Part shown: piece after piece, positions 25,527-35,799 of the stretch
How positions within the stretch are numbered: position 1 is the first letter of the stretch
How the letters are laid out: each line of letters starts with the position of its first letter
DNA from: Rhodanobacter sp.
GTDB lineage: Bacteria > Pseudomonadota > Gammaproteobacteria > Xanthomonadales > Rhodanobacteraceae
Direction: 5' to 3'
Assembly: GCA_004298015.1 (NCBI GenBank)
Contig: SCSE01000001.1
Coordinates: 1-64,000 of the forward strand
DNA: 64,000 nucleotides
Translations under genes and position numbers: made by a program
The notes under the pieces: model-generated
Databases searched by the model: none
Seen by the model: the letters and a program-made list of their open reading frames with translations, nothing else
What the model was told of the DNA's origin: nothing

Positions 25527-28500
25527 CGCAAGGTTTGTCGCACGCTGGGAATCGCGCCGCCACGGGTGCCCAGTTCATGCGCGATATCGATATAGCCAAG
25601 CTGGCGTGCCACATCGGCGGCGGTGCGACCGAACGCGTCGCAGGCCTGGCGCTCGGCGCCGCGCGTCAACAGTACACGTGCGGGTGGCAGCAGTGCGTGC
25701 ATGGCGCAGGCATGCAGCGCGGTGACGCCGCGTTGGTCGGCATGTGTCACCTTGGCGCCGGCGTCGAGCAGCAGCGGCACCAGGGAGCCGATATGCGTGG
25801 CATCGCAATCGCTGCCTGGCCGAAGTTGCGCTCCGAGCAACAGCAGCAACGGTGTCTTGCCTTCGCGATCGGCCTGATTGATCTCGGCGCCGCGGCTGAG
25901 CAGGGCATCGAACAGTCGCCGGGTGCGCAGGCTGTCGCTATGTTCGAAGCCAAACTGCGCGGCCGCGTGCAGGGCGCTGCGGCCATGGCTGTCGACGGCG
26001 TGGATGTCGGCTCCGGCGTCGAGTAGCCGGGTGACGATTTCAGGATGGCCCACGGCAGCGGCGACCATCAACGCGGTGGCGTCGCTCGGCAGTCGCTGCT
26101 CGAGCGCCACCTGCCGGCTCAACAGCAGCTCGACCAGGGCTTCGCGTCGGGCGATGACGGCGGCGGAAAGCGGCGTCACGCCACTGTTCGAGGTGAGGCC
26201 AGGATCGGCTCCGGCGTCGAGCAGGCAGCTGGCGATCTCCTGGTGCCCGGCCCCGCACGCGCGCAGCAGCGCCGACGCGCCCTGGTCGTCACGGGCGTCG
26301 ACCGCAAATCCCAGTTCCAGCAGTCGCTGCACGCTTGCCAGTGCGCCGTGGGCCGCGGCGGCAGGCAAGTCGTCGTCACGCAGTGTGCGGCCGGGGAGGC
26401 TCCAGTCGTGCCAGTCCAGCCAGCGCTCTACGGCCGGGTGCTCCAGGGCCAACCCCAGCGGGGTATCTCCGTTGGCGTCCGCCGCCTCGGGGTCGGCGCC
26501 GTGCGCGATCAGGGCGCGAACCAGCGGCCGTGCCGCAGCACCGTGTTCCAGCGCCGAAAACAGTGGCGTACGCCCTTCGCGATCCCGGGTATTCGGGTCG
26601 CATCCCGCCGCCAACAAGGCCTGCAGCAGCGCCAGTTGCGCGTTGGCGGCCGCCAGCTGCAACGGCGTGCGGCCACGGGCATCCGGTCCAAACGGATCGG
26701 TGCCACGTTGCAGCATGGTCAGCGCTAGCGCGGTGCCTTGCGCCGCGTCCCCCATTCGGGACAGTGCCTGGGCCAGCAGGCCGGCACCGGCCGGACTGGC
26801 GCCGGCCTGCAGCAAATCCTCGATCGCCTCGGTTGACCCGGGAAGTTGCAGCAGCAAGGCATCGAACAGGCGCAAACCCAGGGGTGGCAGCGTTTCGGTG
26901 GCGGCTTCGACGGTGTCGGCATCGTCCGGCCACTGGGCTGGCAGTCGGGTTTCAGGGTCCAGGCCCCGCTCCAGCAGCCAGCGGCGTGCGGACGCAAGTC
27001 CGGCCGACGACAAGTCCAGATAAAGCTGGGCCAGTTGTGCCGGCGGCCAGTCGCGCAGCACTTGCGAAAAGCCGGAAACGGTCGCCCAGTGACCGAAGCG
27101 CAAGGCCTCGGCAAGATGCGCGGGCGTGTTTGCGGCCTCGCCCAGTGCGTCGCTGCTGTGGCTGGATGGCAACGGGGTGTCGGGATCGAGCAAGGCGACC
27201 AGATCCCAGCGACCGGAGGCGGCGGCGTGATCGAGGGCACTGCGTCCGTCACCACCGGGGACTTTGGGTGCTGCGCCCAGACCAAGCAGGATACTGACCG
27301 TCTCGGCATGGGCGTGCGGCGACTGGCACGCCAGGGTGAGCGCATCACGGCCGTGCACATCGCGTTGATGCACGTCTGATCGTGCTTCTGCCAGCAACTG
27401 TACTATGCCGCTGGCGCCCGCGTGCGCGGCCTCCATCAATGCATTGCGGCCATGCCGATCGACCAGGGCAATGTCGGCACCGGCGGAACAAAGCGCCCGC
27501 GCAATCGCCTCATGGCCTTCGGCGGCTGCGCTCAGCAGTGCGTGACGCCCACGCCCGTCGACGGCATTGAGCGCAGCGCGATGCTTGAGCAGCAGGCGGA
27601 CCCCGGTTACGTCGTCGTCGGCGATGCCGGCAGCGGCCACCAGTGCGGGCTCGCCATGGGCGGGAGCCGTGCTGGCACCGCGTTCGAGCAGAAATCGGGC
27701 CAGCGTCCAGTTGGCGGCGCGACAGGCAACCGCGAGCGGACTCAGGCCCGCCTCGTTCAGGACGTCCAGCGGCGCCTCCGCGTCCAGCAGCATCGCAGCG
27801 ACAGCCGGTTCGGCACTGAGCACGGCGCCATGCAACGGCGTGTTGCCTTCGGGATCGCTGGTCAGCGGGCTGGCACCATTGGCAAGCAGGGTGAGCACGG
27901 CTTCGGGTCGCCCGTGCCAGCTGTCGCGTGTGGCTGCCAGCAGGGGCGTCAAGCCGCCGCTGCAGCGATTGACGTCGGCACCTTGGGTGATCAGTGCACG
28001 CAGCAGGCGGGTGTCCGGCAGCAACGCCGCCAGCATCAGTACCGGGCGTTGATCACGATCCTCGGCGGCCGGTGCGGTGTCGGGGTCGGCACCGGCCTCA
28101 AGCAGTGCCAGCGCACGCTCGATGTCGCCGCTGCGGGTCGCTGTCAACAAGGCGTGCGCCTGCTCGGTGGAGCCGGCAGCACCTTCTTGTGGGCTCAGTT
28201 GCACGGCGGCGGCAGGCGTTGCAACATCGCCCGTGTCGCGACGGCTGTCTGTCCCGTGCTGTTTGTGCCGGCTTTCGCACAGCAAGGCTTTCAGCGTGCG
28301 ATTGGCAATCACCAGGCAGCCAGCCGGCAACAGCACGATAGCGTAGATCGCCAGTGCTGCTGCACGCGGGCCGACGGGGAGTACACCGTAGGAGCCGGTC
28401 AGCGCGATCGCACCGAACGCGAGCACCAGCAAGGCCACGGATGCCGGCAGGAAGTGGGTGAAGAAATGCTCTTCGTCTGACAAGTGGCGACCGAAGGCGA

Positions 28501-28960
28501 TGCTGCGGATGCTGGCGGTGAAGATCCACGAGCCATCGCGTTGGGCCGGATAGGCATCGTCCCAGACGAAAACCAGTCCGAACGCCGGCCACAGGCGCCA
28601 CAGAATGGCGAGGGCCAGCACCAGTGCGGCGGTCAGCATCAGCGCCGCGCCCAGGGTGGGCGTGTGGCTCAGCTCAAGCAGAGGCCATGCGACCAGGGCG
28701 AAAACCAGTGCACAATACGCCGTGAACAGCACCAGGTAGGTCACCCCACGGCGCATGACCGTGCGGCCGAAGTGTGGCTCCGGGTCGAAGCCGATCGCGT
28801 GGCATACGGCCGCCATGGTCAAGGCATTGCCCAGCAGCAGGGGAATCAAGGCCAGCGGGTGAGCCGTCCATCCAGCGGCAGCGACGGCGGCCAGGCCGGG
28901 GATGAACCAGGCGAGGGCCTGCATGAGGGAGGGGCGACGACGTGATTTGGGCGGATTCAT
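25502..28960 (-). CDS. Very large membrane-anchored ankyrin-repeat protein
   Basis: Residues 1-215 contain about six hydrophobic segments (including LAWFIPGLAAVAAAGWTA, YLVLFTAYCALVFALVAWPL and LLVLAFGAIALTGSYGVL). The remaining 900 residues are ankyrin repeats recognisable from recurring G-TPL-A, G-D and LL-GAD patterns. Examples are NTPLHGAVLSAEPAVAAMLLDAEAPLD and GRSALHAAAQFGFEHSDSLRTRRLFDALLSRGAEI. No enzymatic domain is visible. It should present a long solenoid at the inner membrane for protein-protein binding. No effector signal or toxin domain can be seen. I recall similar ankyrin proteins in xanthomonads, but the function is unknown. Confidence 0.85.
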   Translation of the reverse strand: MNPPKSRRRPSLMQALAWFIPGLAAVAAAGWTAHPLALIPLLLGNALTMAAVCHAIGFDPEPHFGRTVMRRGVTYLVLFTAYCALVFALVAWPLLELSHTPTLGAALMLTAALVLALAILWRLWPAFGLVFVWDDAYPAQRDGSWIFTASIRSIAFGRHLSDEEHFFTHFLPASVALLVLAFGAIALTGSYGVLPVGPRAAALAIYAIVLLPAGCLVIANRTLKALLCESRHKQHGTDSRRDTGDVATPAAAVQLSPQEGAAGSTEQAHALLTATRSGDIERALALLEAGADPDTAPAAEDRDQRPVLMLAALLPDTRLLRALITQGADVNRCSGGLTPLLAATRDSWHGRPEAVLTLLANGASPLTSDPEGNTPLHGAVLSAEPAVAAMLLDAEAPLDVLNEAGLSPLAVACRAANWTLARFLLERGASTAPAHGEPALVAAAGIADDDVTGVRLLLKHRAALNAVDGRGRHALLSAAAEGHEAIARALCSAGADIALVDRHGRNALMEAAHAGASGIVQLLAEARSDVHQRDVHGRDALTLACQSPHAHAETVSILLGLGAAPKVPGGDGRSALDHAAASGRWDLVALLDPDTPLPSSHSSDALGEAANTPAHLAEALRFGHWATVSGFSQVLRDWPPAQLAQLYLDLSSAGLASARRWLLERGLDPETRLPAQWPDDADTVEAATETLPPLGLRLFDALLLQLPGSTEAIEDLLQAGASPAGAGLLAQALSRMGDAAQGTALALTMLQRGTDPFGPDARGRTPLQLAAANAQLALLQALLAAGCDPNTRDREGRTPLFSALEHGAAARPLVRALIAHGADPEAADANGDTPLGLALEHPAVERWLDWHDWSLPGRTLRDDDLPAAAAHGALASVQRLLELGFAVDARDDQGASALLRACGAGHQEIASCLLDAGADPGLTSNSGVTPLSAAVIARREALVELLLSRQVALEQRLPSDATALMVAAAVGHPEIVTRLLDAGADIHAVDSHGRSALHAAAQFGFEHSDSLRTRRLFDALLSRGAEINQADREGKTPLLLLLGAQLRPGSDCDATHIGSLVPLLLDAGAKVTHADQRGVTALHACAMHALLPPARVLLTRGAERQACDAFGRTAADVARQLGYIDIAHELGTRGGAIPSVRQTLRQPSQPTD

Positions 28961-29044
28961 GCGGGCAGTATAGAAATCGTCGAGTCCGTTGGGGGTAATA
29001 CGGCGTTAACGAAAGTGCATCAAGGTTGTTCCCGTTGATTCCGC

Positions 29045-29326
29045 TCACGCCGTCGGGTGTTGCCCATAGTCGAGAAGACGGTCGCCGGCCAACGCGTCGG
29101 TTGGCGGCAGTTGCAAGTGCCATCCCTGGGCATGAAGGTGCTCCAGTACCGTTGCAGCGTCTTCCGCCGGCAGCTTGCGTTGCGGGTCAAGCTCGACCTC
29201 CAACACTGGCCGTAGCTCACCCAGCAGGTTTTTGAGCGGCTCGGACAGCACCTCGAAGTCATCCTTGCGTGCCAGCCACAAGTAACTGCCGCTCCGGCGT
29301 TGGCTGGCGTAGACAAAGCACTGCAT
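29045..29326 (-). CDS. YcgL family protein
   Basis: A 93-residue protein with the YcgL fold signatures CFVYASQRRSGSYLWLARKDDFEVLSEPLKNLLG and LHAQGWHLQLPP. YcgL proteins are conserved in gammaproteobacteria and often lie near rnd or minCD; a role in RNA metabolism has been suggested but is not settled. Here it is alone on its strand, between the ankyrin gene and the FadL-type gene. Confidence 0.85.
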   Translation of the reverse strand: MQCFVYASQRRSGSYLWLARKDDFEVLSEPLKNLLGELRPVLEVELDPQRKLPAEDAATVLEHLHAQGWHLQLPPTDALAGDRLLDYGQHPTA

Positions 29327-29597
29327 GATGGGGCCTGGCGAATGGATGGGTGCACGGTGAATGTGGCTGTGCCAAGGGTAGCAGTGCGAACGATGGGTTG
29401 CTTGTGCAGGTGGCGGCTTGCGGAAGAGGCGTTATTTTTGCAAGGAAGTCGCTTCAATTTGCTGCGCAAGCACTTGCAACGCCATGGCTGAGTGGGCAAA
29501 GTGCGGCGCAAGGGCTTCAAACGCGCGTATGAATTTGAAAGCGGGACGCCCTGGCTACCCAACCCGATTCGCACACGATAATAAGCAGGAGCAAGCG

Positions 29598-31016
29598 ATG
29601 TACAAGTCACTCCGTTCCCTCACGGGCGCCGCCCGTCCGCTCGCACTCGCCGCGCTGAGCGTTGCCATCGTTGGCGCGCTGGTGGCGCCAGGTACCGCCA
29701 GCGCCAGTGCCTTCCAACTCAAGGAAAACAGCGCCAAGGGCCTGGGCCGCGCCTATGCCGGCTCCGCCACTGCCGGTGGCGATGCCTCGGTCGTGGTAAA
29801 CAATCCGGCCGCCATGTCGGATCTCAAGGGCACCTATCTGCAGACCGATATCACCGCCATCAATTTCAGCACCAAGTTCAGTGGCAGCGCGACGGATGCA
29901 TCGGGACGCCCGATCAGTGGTGGCAATGGTGGTGACGGTGGTACCACGTTACCGGTACCTGCCTTGTTCTTCGTGACCCAGCTCAACGACCGCGTGCATG
30001 TCGGTGCCGGTTTCTCGGTACCGTTTGGCTTTCAGACCGAATACAACCAGAACTGGGTCGGTCGCTACAACGCCATCAAATCGCGGTTCCAGTCGCTGGA
30101 TACCACGTTGTCCGGGTCGTATGACGTGAGTGACAGCTTCAGCGTCGGCGCCAGCTTCATCGCGCAGAAGACGACCGCTGAACTGACCAACGCGATCAAT
30201 TACAACAGCGTCGGTCTCGGTCAGGTACAGCAGGCCCTGATGGCCGGTCTGATCACGCCTGCCATGGCGCAGGCGCAAGCGGCGCAAATCAATGCGGTGG
30301 TGCCACCGGGTACGGACGGCCGCGCGCGCATCTACGGCACCAGCTGGGCCTATGGCTGGCAGCTGGCTGCCCGCTGGAAAATCACCTCGCAAGACAAGCT
30401 GGCCTTCAACTACCGGTCGAAGATTTCGCACACGCTGAAGGGCAGCGCCAACTTCACGGTGCCGCCGAATGCGGCGGCGGCGTTTGGTGTCGGCGGACCC
30501 GGTACCGCGTTCTCGCACACCCAGGGCACCGCCGGCTTCACCACGCCCGCGGTCGCCAGCCTGAGCTACTGGCATCAGGCGGAAAAGTTCGGTCTCGGTG
30601 CCGATGTGGCGTGGACCAAGTGGGACGTGTTCAAGAAGCTGGAAGTCACCTATGCCAATCCGGCCCAACCCACCAGTGATCAGGTGTTCAACTGGAAGAA
30701 CAGCTGGTACGTCTCGTTCGGTGGCGACTACTACCTCAACGACAAGGTGACACTGCGCGCCGGTGTTGCTTACGACAGCACGCCGACCAACTCGACCTAT
30801 CGCGATCCGCGGGTACCTGACGAATCGCGCACCTTGGCGACGTTCGGTATCGGCTACAAGGCCAGCGAGCATTTCGAGATCAATGCCTCGTATGCCCATA
30901 TCTTTGTCAACACCGCGAACATCAACGGCGTGCACAGCGCGACCGGCGATGTGTTGACCGGATCGTTTCAGGACTACGGCAATCTGCTGAGCCTGTCGGC
31001 ACAGTACAAGTTCTAG
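29598..31016 (+). CDS. FadL/OmpP1-type outer-membrane transporter of hydrophobic compounds
   Basis: A 14-strand barrel porin for long-chain fatty acids or aromatic hydrophobics. The signal peptide ends TASA; mature ASAFQLKENSAKGLGRAYAGSA and the NPAAMSDL loop are the FadL family signature. The C-terminus DYGNLLSLSAQYKF ends in the aromatic residue needed for barrel insertion. The ATG at 29598 lies seven bases after AGGAG; the frame is open upstream but without a signal peptide. At 472 residues it has usual length. A strong bidirectional terminator follows. The aldehyde dehydrogenase on the far side might act on related hydrophobic substrates, but this is inference. Confidence 0.92.
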   Translation: MYKSLRSLTGAARPLALAALSVAIVGALVAPGTASASAFQLKENSAKGLGRAYAGSATAGGDASVVVNNPAAMSDLKGTYLQTDITAINFSTKFSGSATDASGRPISGGNGGDGGTTLPVPALFFVTQLNDRVHVGAGFSVPFGFQTEYNQNWVGRYNAIKSRFQSLDTTLSGSYDVSDSFSVGASFIAQKTTAELTNAINYNSVGLGQVQQALMAGLITPAMAQAQAAQINAVVPPGTDGRARIYGTSWAYGWQLAARWKITSQDKLAFNYRSKISHTLKGSANFTVPPNAAAAFGVGGPGTAFSHTQGTAGFTTPAVASLSYWHQAEKFGLGADVAWTKWDVFKKLEVTYANPAQPTSDQVFNWKNSWYVSFGGDYYLNDKVTLRAGVAYDSTPTNSTYRDPRVPDESRTLATFGIGYKASEHFEINASYAHIFVNTANINGVHSATGDVLTGSFQDYGNLLSLSAQYKF

Positions 31017-31048
31017 CCCGTCGCGGATGCCGTTTTGCCGAGCAGGAC

Positions 31049-31080
31049 AAAAAACCTCCCCGCTGGCGGGGAGGTTTTTT
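31049..31080. terminator. Bidirectional rho-independent terminator
   Basis: AAAAAACCTCCCCGC pairs perfectly with GCGGGGAGGTTTTTT around a two-base TG. It has an A-run on one side and a T-run on the other, so it can end both the FadL-type gene (plus) and the aldehyde dehydrogenase gene (minus). Confidence 0.95.
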
Positions 31081-31123
31081 CATCCAGGTCACTCGGTCGG
31101 CCACCGCCAGCGTAGCGCGTGAA

Positions 31124-32536
31124 TCAGCCCCGCTTGAGCAAAAGATCAAGCACTTTGCGGAAGCGCGCCCCGTAGGGTGGGTCGAGCAGGCCGACACCAT
31201 TCAGCCGGGTCTGACGAAACACCGGTTTGTAGTGGGAGAAGGTGCGAAAGCCGGCTTCGCCGTGATAACCGCCCATGCCCGATGCACCCACGCCGCCGAA
31301 TGGCAGCTGGTGCTGGGCGATGTGATACAGCGTGTCATTGACGCTGACACCACCTGCCACGGTGTGCGCCAGCACCCGTTCGACCAGCGACGAATCCTGC
31401 TCGAACAGGTACAACGCGAGCGGATGTGCGTGGCTGCTGACATAGGCGATCGCGTCGTCCAGCGAATCATAAGGTACCAGCGGCAGCAGCGGGCCGAAGA
31501 TCTCCTGCTGCATCAGTGCCATGCTGTCGTCGACCTCACTCAACAATTGTGGCGGCAGCATACGCCGTGACGGGTCTTCCCCGGCGTCGCTCAGCGCGTG
31601 TACCCGGGCGCCGGCAGCGACCGCATCGTCGCGCAAGGCGATCACCCGCTGGTACTGCCGGTCGGACACCACGCTGGCATACTGGGTATTCTCTCTCAGC
31701 TGCGGATACATCCGCGCAACCGTCTGCCTGGCAGTATCGACAAAGGCCTGTACGCGGTCGCGTGGCAGCAGCACGTAATCCGGTGCGATACAGGTCTGGC
31801 CCGCATTCACCATCTTGCCGAACACGATGCGCTCCACCGCATGCTCAAAACGTGCGCCCGGTCCGATGATCGCCGGCGACTTGCCGCCCAGCTCCAGCGT
31901 CACCGGGGTCAGGTTGTCCGCTGCGGCACGCATCACATGGTGGCCGACGGCGGTGGAACCGGTAAACAGCAGATGGTCGAATGGCAGTCCGGAGAACGCC
32001 TGGGCTACCTCGGCGTCACCGGTGACCACCTGCACTTCCTCGGGCTGGAAATAGCGTCCGATCTGCTCGGCGAACAGCGCGGAAAAGCGCGGCGTGTACT
32101 CGCTCATCTTGACCATCGCCCGATTGCCGGCGACCAGCGCGTCGACCAGCGGCCCGATCGCGAGATACAGCGGGTAGTTCCATGGCACGATGATGCCGAC
32201 CACACCCAGCGGCTGCGGCATCAACGTGTTGCGAGCAGGGAGAAAAGCCAGGCTTGCCAGCGAGCCCCGCGGATGCATCCAGCGGCGACCGTGGCGCAGC
32301 GCATGGCGGATGCTGGACAGGCTGGGAAACACTTCCAATAGTTGGGTTTCTTCCCGCGGGCGCTGGCCAAAATCGTCATGGATGGCCGCCGCGAATGCGT
32401 CGTGCTGCGCCTGCAGCAGGGTTTCCAGCGCGCGCAGTCGTCGGGCCCTGGTTGCCCAGGTGGGCATGGGAGCCTGCGTGTGCGCCTTGCGCATCCGTTG
32501 CAGCTGTGCGGCCAGGCCGGTGCGGGTCGTATCCAT
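31124..32536 (-). CDS. calB: Aldehyde dehydrogenase, coniferyl aldehyde dehydrogenase type
   Basis: NAD(P)-dependent oxidation of an aldehyde to an acid. The fold is ALDH with catalytic Glu in TLELGGKSPAI, catalytic Cys in NAGQTCIAPDYVLLP, the VPWNYPL cofactor loop and the FTGSTAVG Rossmann turn. The 470-residue length without an extra domain, and C-terminal GVGASGMGGYHGEAGF and FSHYKPVF, match the CalB/fatty-aldehyde (class 3) subgroup. Substrates may be aromatic or long-chain aldehydes; the sequence cannot decide. Transcribed as a single gene between terminators. Confidence 0.85.
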   Translation of the reverse strand: MDTTRTGLAAQLQRMRKAHTQAPMPTWATRARRLRALETLLQAQHDAFAAAIHDDFGQRPREETQLLEVFPSLSSIRHALRHGRRWMHPRGSLASLAFLPARNTLMPQPLGVVGIIVPWNYPLYLAIGPLVDALVAGNRAMVKMSEYTPRFSALFAEQIGRYFQPEEVQVVTGDAEVAQAFSGLPFDHLLFTGSTAVGHHVMRAAADNLTPVTLELGGKSPAIIGPGARFEHAVERIVFGKMVNAGQTCIAPDYVLLPRDRVQAFVDTARQTVARMYPQLRENTQYASVVSDRQYQRVIALRDDAVAAGARVHALSDAGEDPSRRMLPPQLLSEVDDSMALMQQEIFGPLLPLVPYDSLDDAIAYVSSHAHPLALYLFEQDSSLVERVLAHTVAGGVSVNDTLYHIAQHQLPFGGVGASGMGGYHGEAGFRTFSHYKPVFRQTRLNGVGLLDPPYGARFRKVLDLLLKRG

Positions 32537-32626
32537 GAGATTCTCGCGTGGACGCCAAATCTATAGATAACACACGCCGACCCGGACAGCGGCAGGCTCC
32601 AGGGCGCATCCAGCGCCCTTGGTGGG

Positions 32627-35600
32627 CTATTCGCCGATCGTCAGCAGTGAGGCGTTACCACCGGCGGCGGTGGTGTTGATGGTCAGCGTGCGTTCACCGG
32701 CGAAGCGCAGCAAGTAATGTGGACCACCGGCCTTGGGGCCGGTACCGGAGAGCCCTTCGCCGCCGAACGGCTGCACCCCGACCACCGCGCCGATCTGGTT
32801 GCGGTTGACGTAGCAGTTGCCGACGCGGGCATGCCGGCTGATGTAATCCACGGTGGCATCGATACGGCTGTGGATACCCAGCGTGAGGCCGTAGCCGGTG
32901 GCGTTGATCTCGTCGACGACCTGTTTGAGGTGGCTGGCCTTGAAGCGGATCAGGTGCAGCACCGGGCCGAATACTTCGCGCTGCAGCACCGACAACGAGG
33001 CAATTTCGTAGGCGCGCGGGGCGAAGAACGTGCCGTGCCCGGTTTCCTCCGGGTCCATCGGCGCCTCGGCGATTTTTTTGGCCTCGCGATCCATCCGTTC
33101 GGCATGGGCGACCAGGATGGCCTTGGCCTCCTCGTCGATCACCGGGCCGACATCGGTCGAGAGCTTGCCCGGGTCGCCGACCTTCAGTTCGTCCATCGCG
33201 CCAGCCAGCATGGTGATGACCTTGTCGGCGATGTCGTCCTGGATGTACAGCACCCGCGCGGCCGAGCAGCGCTGGCCCGCGGACTGGAAGGCCGAGGCGA
33301 TCACGTCCTTGACGATCTGCTCGGGCAAGGCGGAGGAATCGGCGATCATCGCGTTCTGGCCGCCGGTCTCGGCGATCAGCACGGCGATCTGCGAATCACG
33401 CGCTGCCAGCGCACGATTGATCGCCCACGCAGTTTCGGTGGCGCCAGTGAACACCACGCCGGCAACGCGCGGGTCCTTGGTAAGGCGTGCGCCCACGGTC
33501 GGGCCATCGCCGGGCAGGTATTGCAGGACGTCCTTCGGAATGCCGGCGTCGTGCAGCAGCTGCGTCGCCACGAACCCGATCAGGCTTGTCTGTTCGGCGG
33601 GCTTGGCCAGGACCGTGTTGCCGGCCGCCAGCGCGGCGCTGACCTGGCCGACGAAAATCGCCAGCGGAAAGTTCCATGGACTGATGCCGACGAACACGCC
33701 GCGACCATCGAGAAACAACTGGTTGGTCTCGCCGGTGGGTCCGGGCAGCAATTCGGGTTCGGCAAACAGGCGGCGGGCCATGGTGGCGTAGTAGCGCAGA
33801 AAATCGGCCGCCTCGCGAATTTCGGCGATGGCGTCGGGCAGGCTCTTGCCGGCCTCGCGCACGCATAACGCGATGAACTCGGCGCGTCGCGCTTCCAACT
33901 GGTCGGCCGCGTATTCGAGCATCGCTGCACGGTTGGTTACCGGTAGCGTGTTCCAGCTGTCCTGCGCGGCGGCGGCATTGGCAAGGGCCTTGTCCACGGT
34001 CGCCTCATCGGCGGTGACGTAGCTGCCAACGATGCGGCGGCGGTCGGACGGGTCGGTAACCTCGACCGTGGCGCCGTTGCTGCTGGCGCCGGGCACCAGT
34101 GGGCCAGCCTTCCACGGCCCTTGCTGGGCATTGACCGCCTCGGCCAGTTCTTTCAGTTCGTTGTCGTTGGCAAAGTTGACGCCCATGGAATTCTTCCGAA
34201 GTTCACCGTAGAGATTGGCCGGCAGCGGGATGCGCGGGTGAGGAATCGAGTCAAAGGCCCGTACCGTCTGGCAGGGGTCGGCCACCAGCTCGCGCGGCGA
34301 CAGGCTCTCGTCCACGATGCGGTTCACGAAGCTGGTGTTGGCACCGTTTTCCAGCAGGCGGCGCACCAGGTACGGCAACAGATCCTGATGCGAGCCGACC
34401 GGCGCGTAGACACGGCAGGGCACGTTGAAGGTCTTCTTGCTGATGACGTCGGCATAGAGGTCGACGCCCATGCCGTGCAGTCGCTGAAATTCGAACGGCC
34501 GGCCTTGTGCCATGTGATGCACGGCAGCGATGGTATGCGCATTGTGCGTGGCGAACTGCGGATAGATCAGATCCGGGCCGGCATTGAACAGGCGCCGGGC
34601 GCAGGCCAGGTAGGAGACGTCGGTGCTCGGCTTGCGGGTGAACACCGGGTAGCCGCTGAGGCCGTGCTCCTGTGCTTTCTTGATTTCGGCGTCCCAGTAC
34701 GCGCCCTTGACCAGTCGCACGTACCAGCGGCGTCTGGTGGCCAGCGCCGTCTCGACCAGCCAGTCGATCACGAACGGGGTACGCTTGGCGTAGGCCTGGA
34801 CGACGATGCCAAGACCGTTCCAGCCCTCCAGTGACGGATGCTTGAACACATCGCCGATCACATCCAGTGAAAGCTCCAGCCGATCGGCCTCCTCGGCGTC
34901 CACCGACAGCGCAATGCCCTGCGCCATCGCCAGCTGCGCCAGTTCCAGCAGTTTTTCAGTCAGGGCCGCGTAGGCGCGGTCACGCTGGGCTACTTCGTAG
35001 CGCGGAAACAGCGCCGACAGCTTGACCGAGATCGATGGTGCCTCAGTGTGACTGGCGTACGGGCCGCGCCCACCGATGGCGGCAATCGCGTTGCGATAGT
35101 CCTGCTGATAGCGTTCGGCGCCGCGCGAAGTAACTGCCGACTCGCCGAGCATGTCGTAGGAGTAGCGGTAGGGCGCATTCTCCTTTTTCTCGGCACGCTC
35201 CAGTGCCTCGGCAATGGTTCGTCCCATGACGAACTGGTAACCCATGACGCGCATGGCCTGGCGGACCGCCACCCGGATGGTGGGATCGCCGACGCGGGTG
35301 ATCAGACGGCGCATGGCGCCGCCAAAATCCTTGCGCGTGCCGTCCAGGCTGACCAGTTGGCCGGTCAGCATCAGCCCCCAGGTCGAGGCGTTGACCAACA
35401 GTGATTCGCTGCGCCCCAGGTGCTTGCGCCAGTTGGCGTCGCCAAGTTTGTCGCGGATCAGCTTGTCGGTGGTTGTCGTATCCGGAATCCGCAGCAACGC
35501 CTCGGCCACACACATCAGCAGCACACCTTCCTCGCTGGACAGGTCGTACTGACGCATGAAGGAGTCGACGACGCTTTGGTCGCTGACCCGGGCCCGCACC

Positions 35601-35779
35601 CGGCTGACCAGCGCGGCGGCGCGATCCATCACCAGTTCGCGATCTTCCGGCGGCAAGTCGGCCTGGTCGAGCAGGTCGTTGACCGCTTCGGTTTCATCAC
35701 GCAGCCACGCGGCCGTGATGCGCGCGCGCGCGGGTTCGATATGGTCGGGTAATCCGAGGTTGAGAATGGGCTGGGTCAC
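32627..35779 (-). CDS. putA: Bifunctional proline dehydrogenase / glutamate semialdehyde dehydrogenase PutA
   Basis: Oxidises proline to glutamate in two steps, linked to the quinone pool and NAD. The N-terminal PRODH barrel (about residues 180-480) shows RYSYDMLGESAVT, VRLVKGAYWDAEIK and YPVFTRKPSTDVSYLAC for FAD binding. The P5C dehydrogenase domain has GISPWNFPLAIF, IAETGGQNAMI (Glu) and SAGQRCSAARVLY (Cys). At 1050 residues it lacks the ribbon-helix-helix DNA-binding domain of E. coli PutA and the C-terminal extra domain, so it cannot self-repress. The start is GTG at 35779. A terminator-like hairpin with eight Ts lies about 20 bases upstream on the same strand. Confidence 0.95.
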   Translation of the reverse strand: MTQPILNLGLPDHIEPARARITAAWLRDETEAVNDLLDQADLPPEDRELVMDRAAALVSRVRARVSDQSVVDSFMRQYDLSSEEGVLLMCVAEALLRIPDTTTTDKLIRDKLGDANWRKHLGRSESLLVNASTWGLMLTGQLVSLDGTRKDFGGAMRRLITRVGDPTIRVAVRQAMRVMGYQFVMGRTIAEALERAEKKENAPYRYSYDMLGESAVTSRGAERYQQDYRNAIAAIGGRGPYASHTEAPSISVKLSALFPRYEVAQRDRAYAALTEKLLELAQLAMAQGIALSVDAEEADRLELSLDVIGDVFKHPSLEGWNGLGIVVQAYAKRTPFVIDWLVETALATRRRWYVRLVKGAYWDAEIKKAQEHGLSGYPVFTRKPSTDVSYLACARRLFNAGPDLIYPQFATHNAHTIAAVHHMAQGRPFEFQRLHGMGVDLYADVISKKTFNVPCRVYAPVGSHQDLLPYLVRRLLENGANTSFVNRIVDESLSPRELVADPCQTVRAFDSIPHPRIPLPANLYGELRKNSMGVNFANDNELKELAEAVNAQQGPWKAGPLVPGASSNGATVEVTDPSDRRRIVGSYVTADEATVDKALANAAAAQDSWNTLPVTNRAAMLEYAADQLEARRAEFIALCVREAGKSLPDAIAEIREAADFLRYYATMARRLFAEPELLPGPTGETNQLFLDGRGVFVGISPWNFPLAIFVGQVSAALAAGNTVLAKPAEQTSLIGFVATQLLHDAGIPKDVLQYLPGDGPTVGARLTKDPRVAGVVFTGATETAWAINRALAARDSQIAVLIAETGGQNAMIADSSALPEQIVKDVIASAFQSAGQRCSAARVLYIQDDIADKVITMLAGAMDELKVGDPGKLSTDVGPVIDEEAKAILVAHAERMDREAKKIAEAPMDPEETGHGTFFAPRAYEIASLSVLQREVFGPVLHLIRFKASHLKQVVDEINATGYGLTLGIHSRIDATVDYISRHARVGNCYVNRNQIGAVVGVQPFGGEGLSGTGPKAGGPHYLLRFAGERTLTINTTAAGGNASLLTIGE

Positions 35780-35799
35780 GGGGGCTGTCAGTATTGGTC

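Noticed and set aside
32717-35752. Long open frames antisense to putA (383 codons and others)
   Set aside because: These are mirror frames caused by strong third-position G/C in putA; no start signals or motifs.
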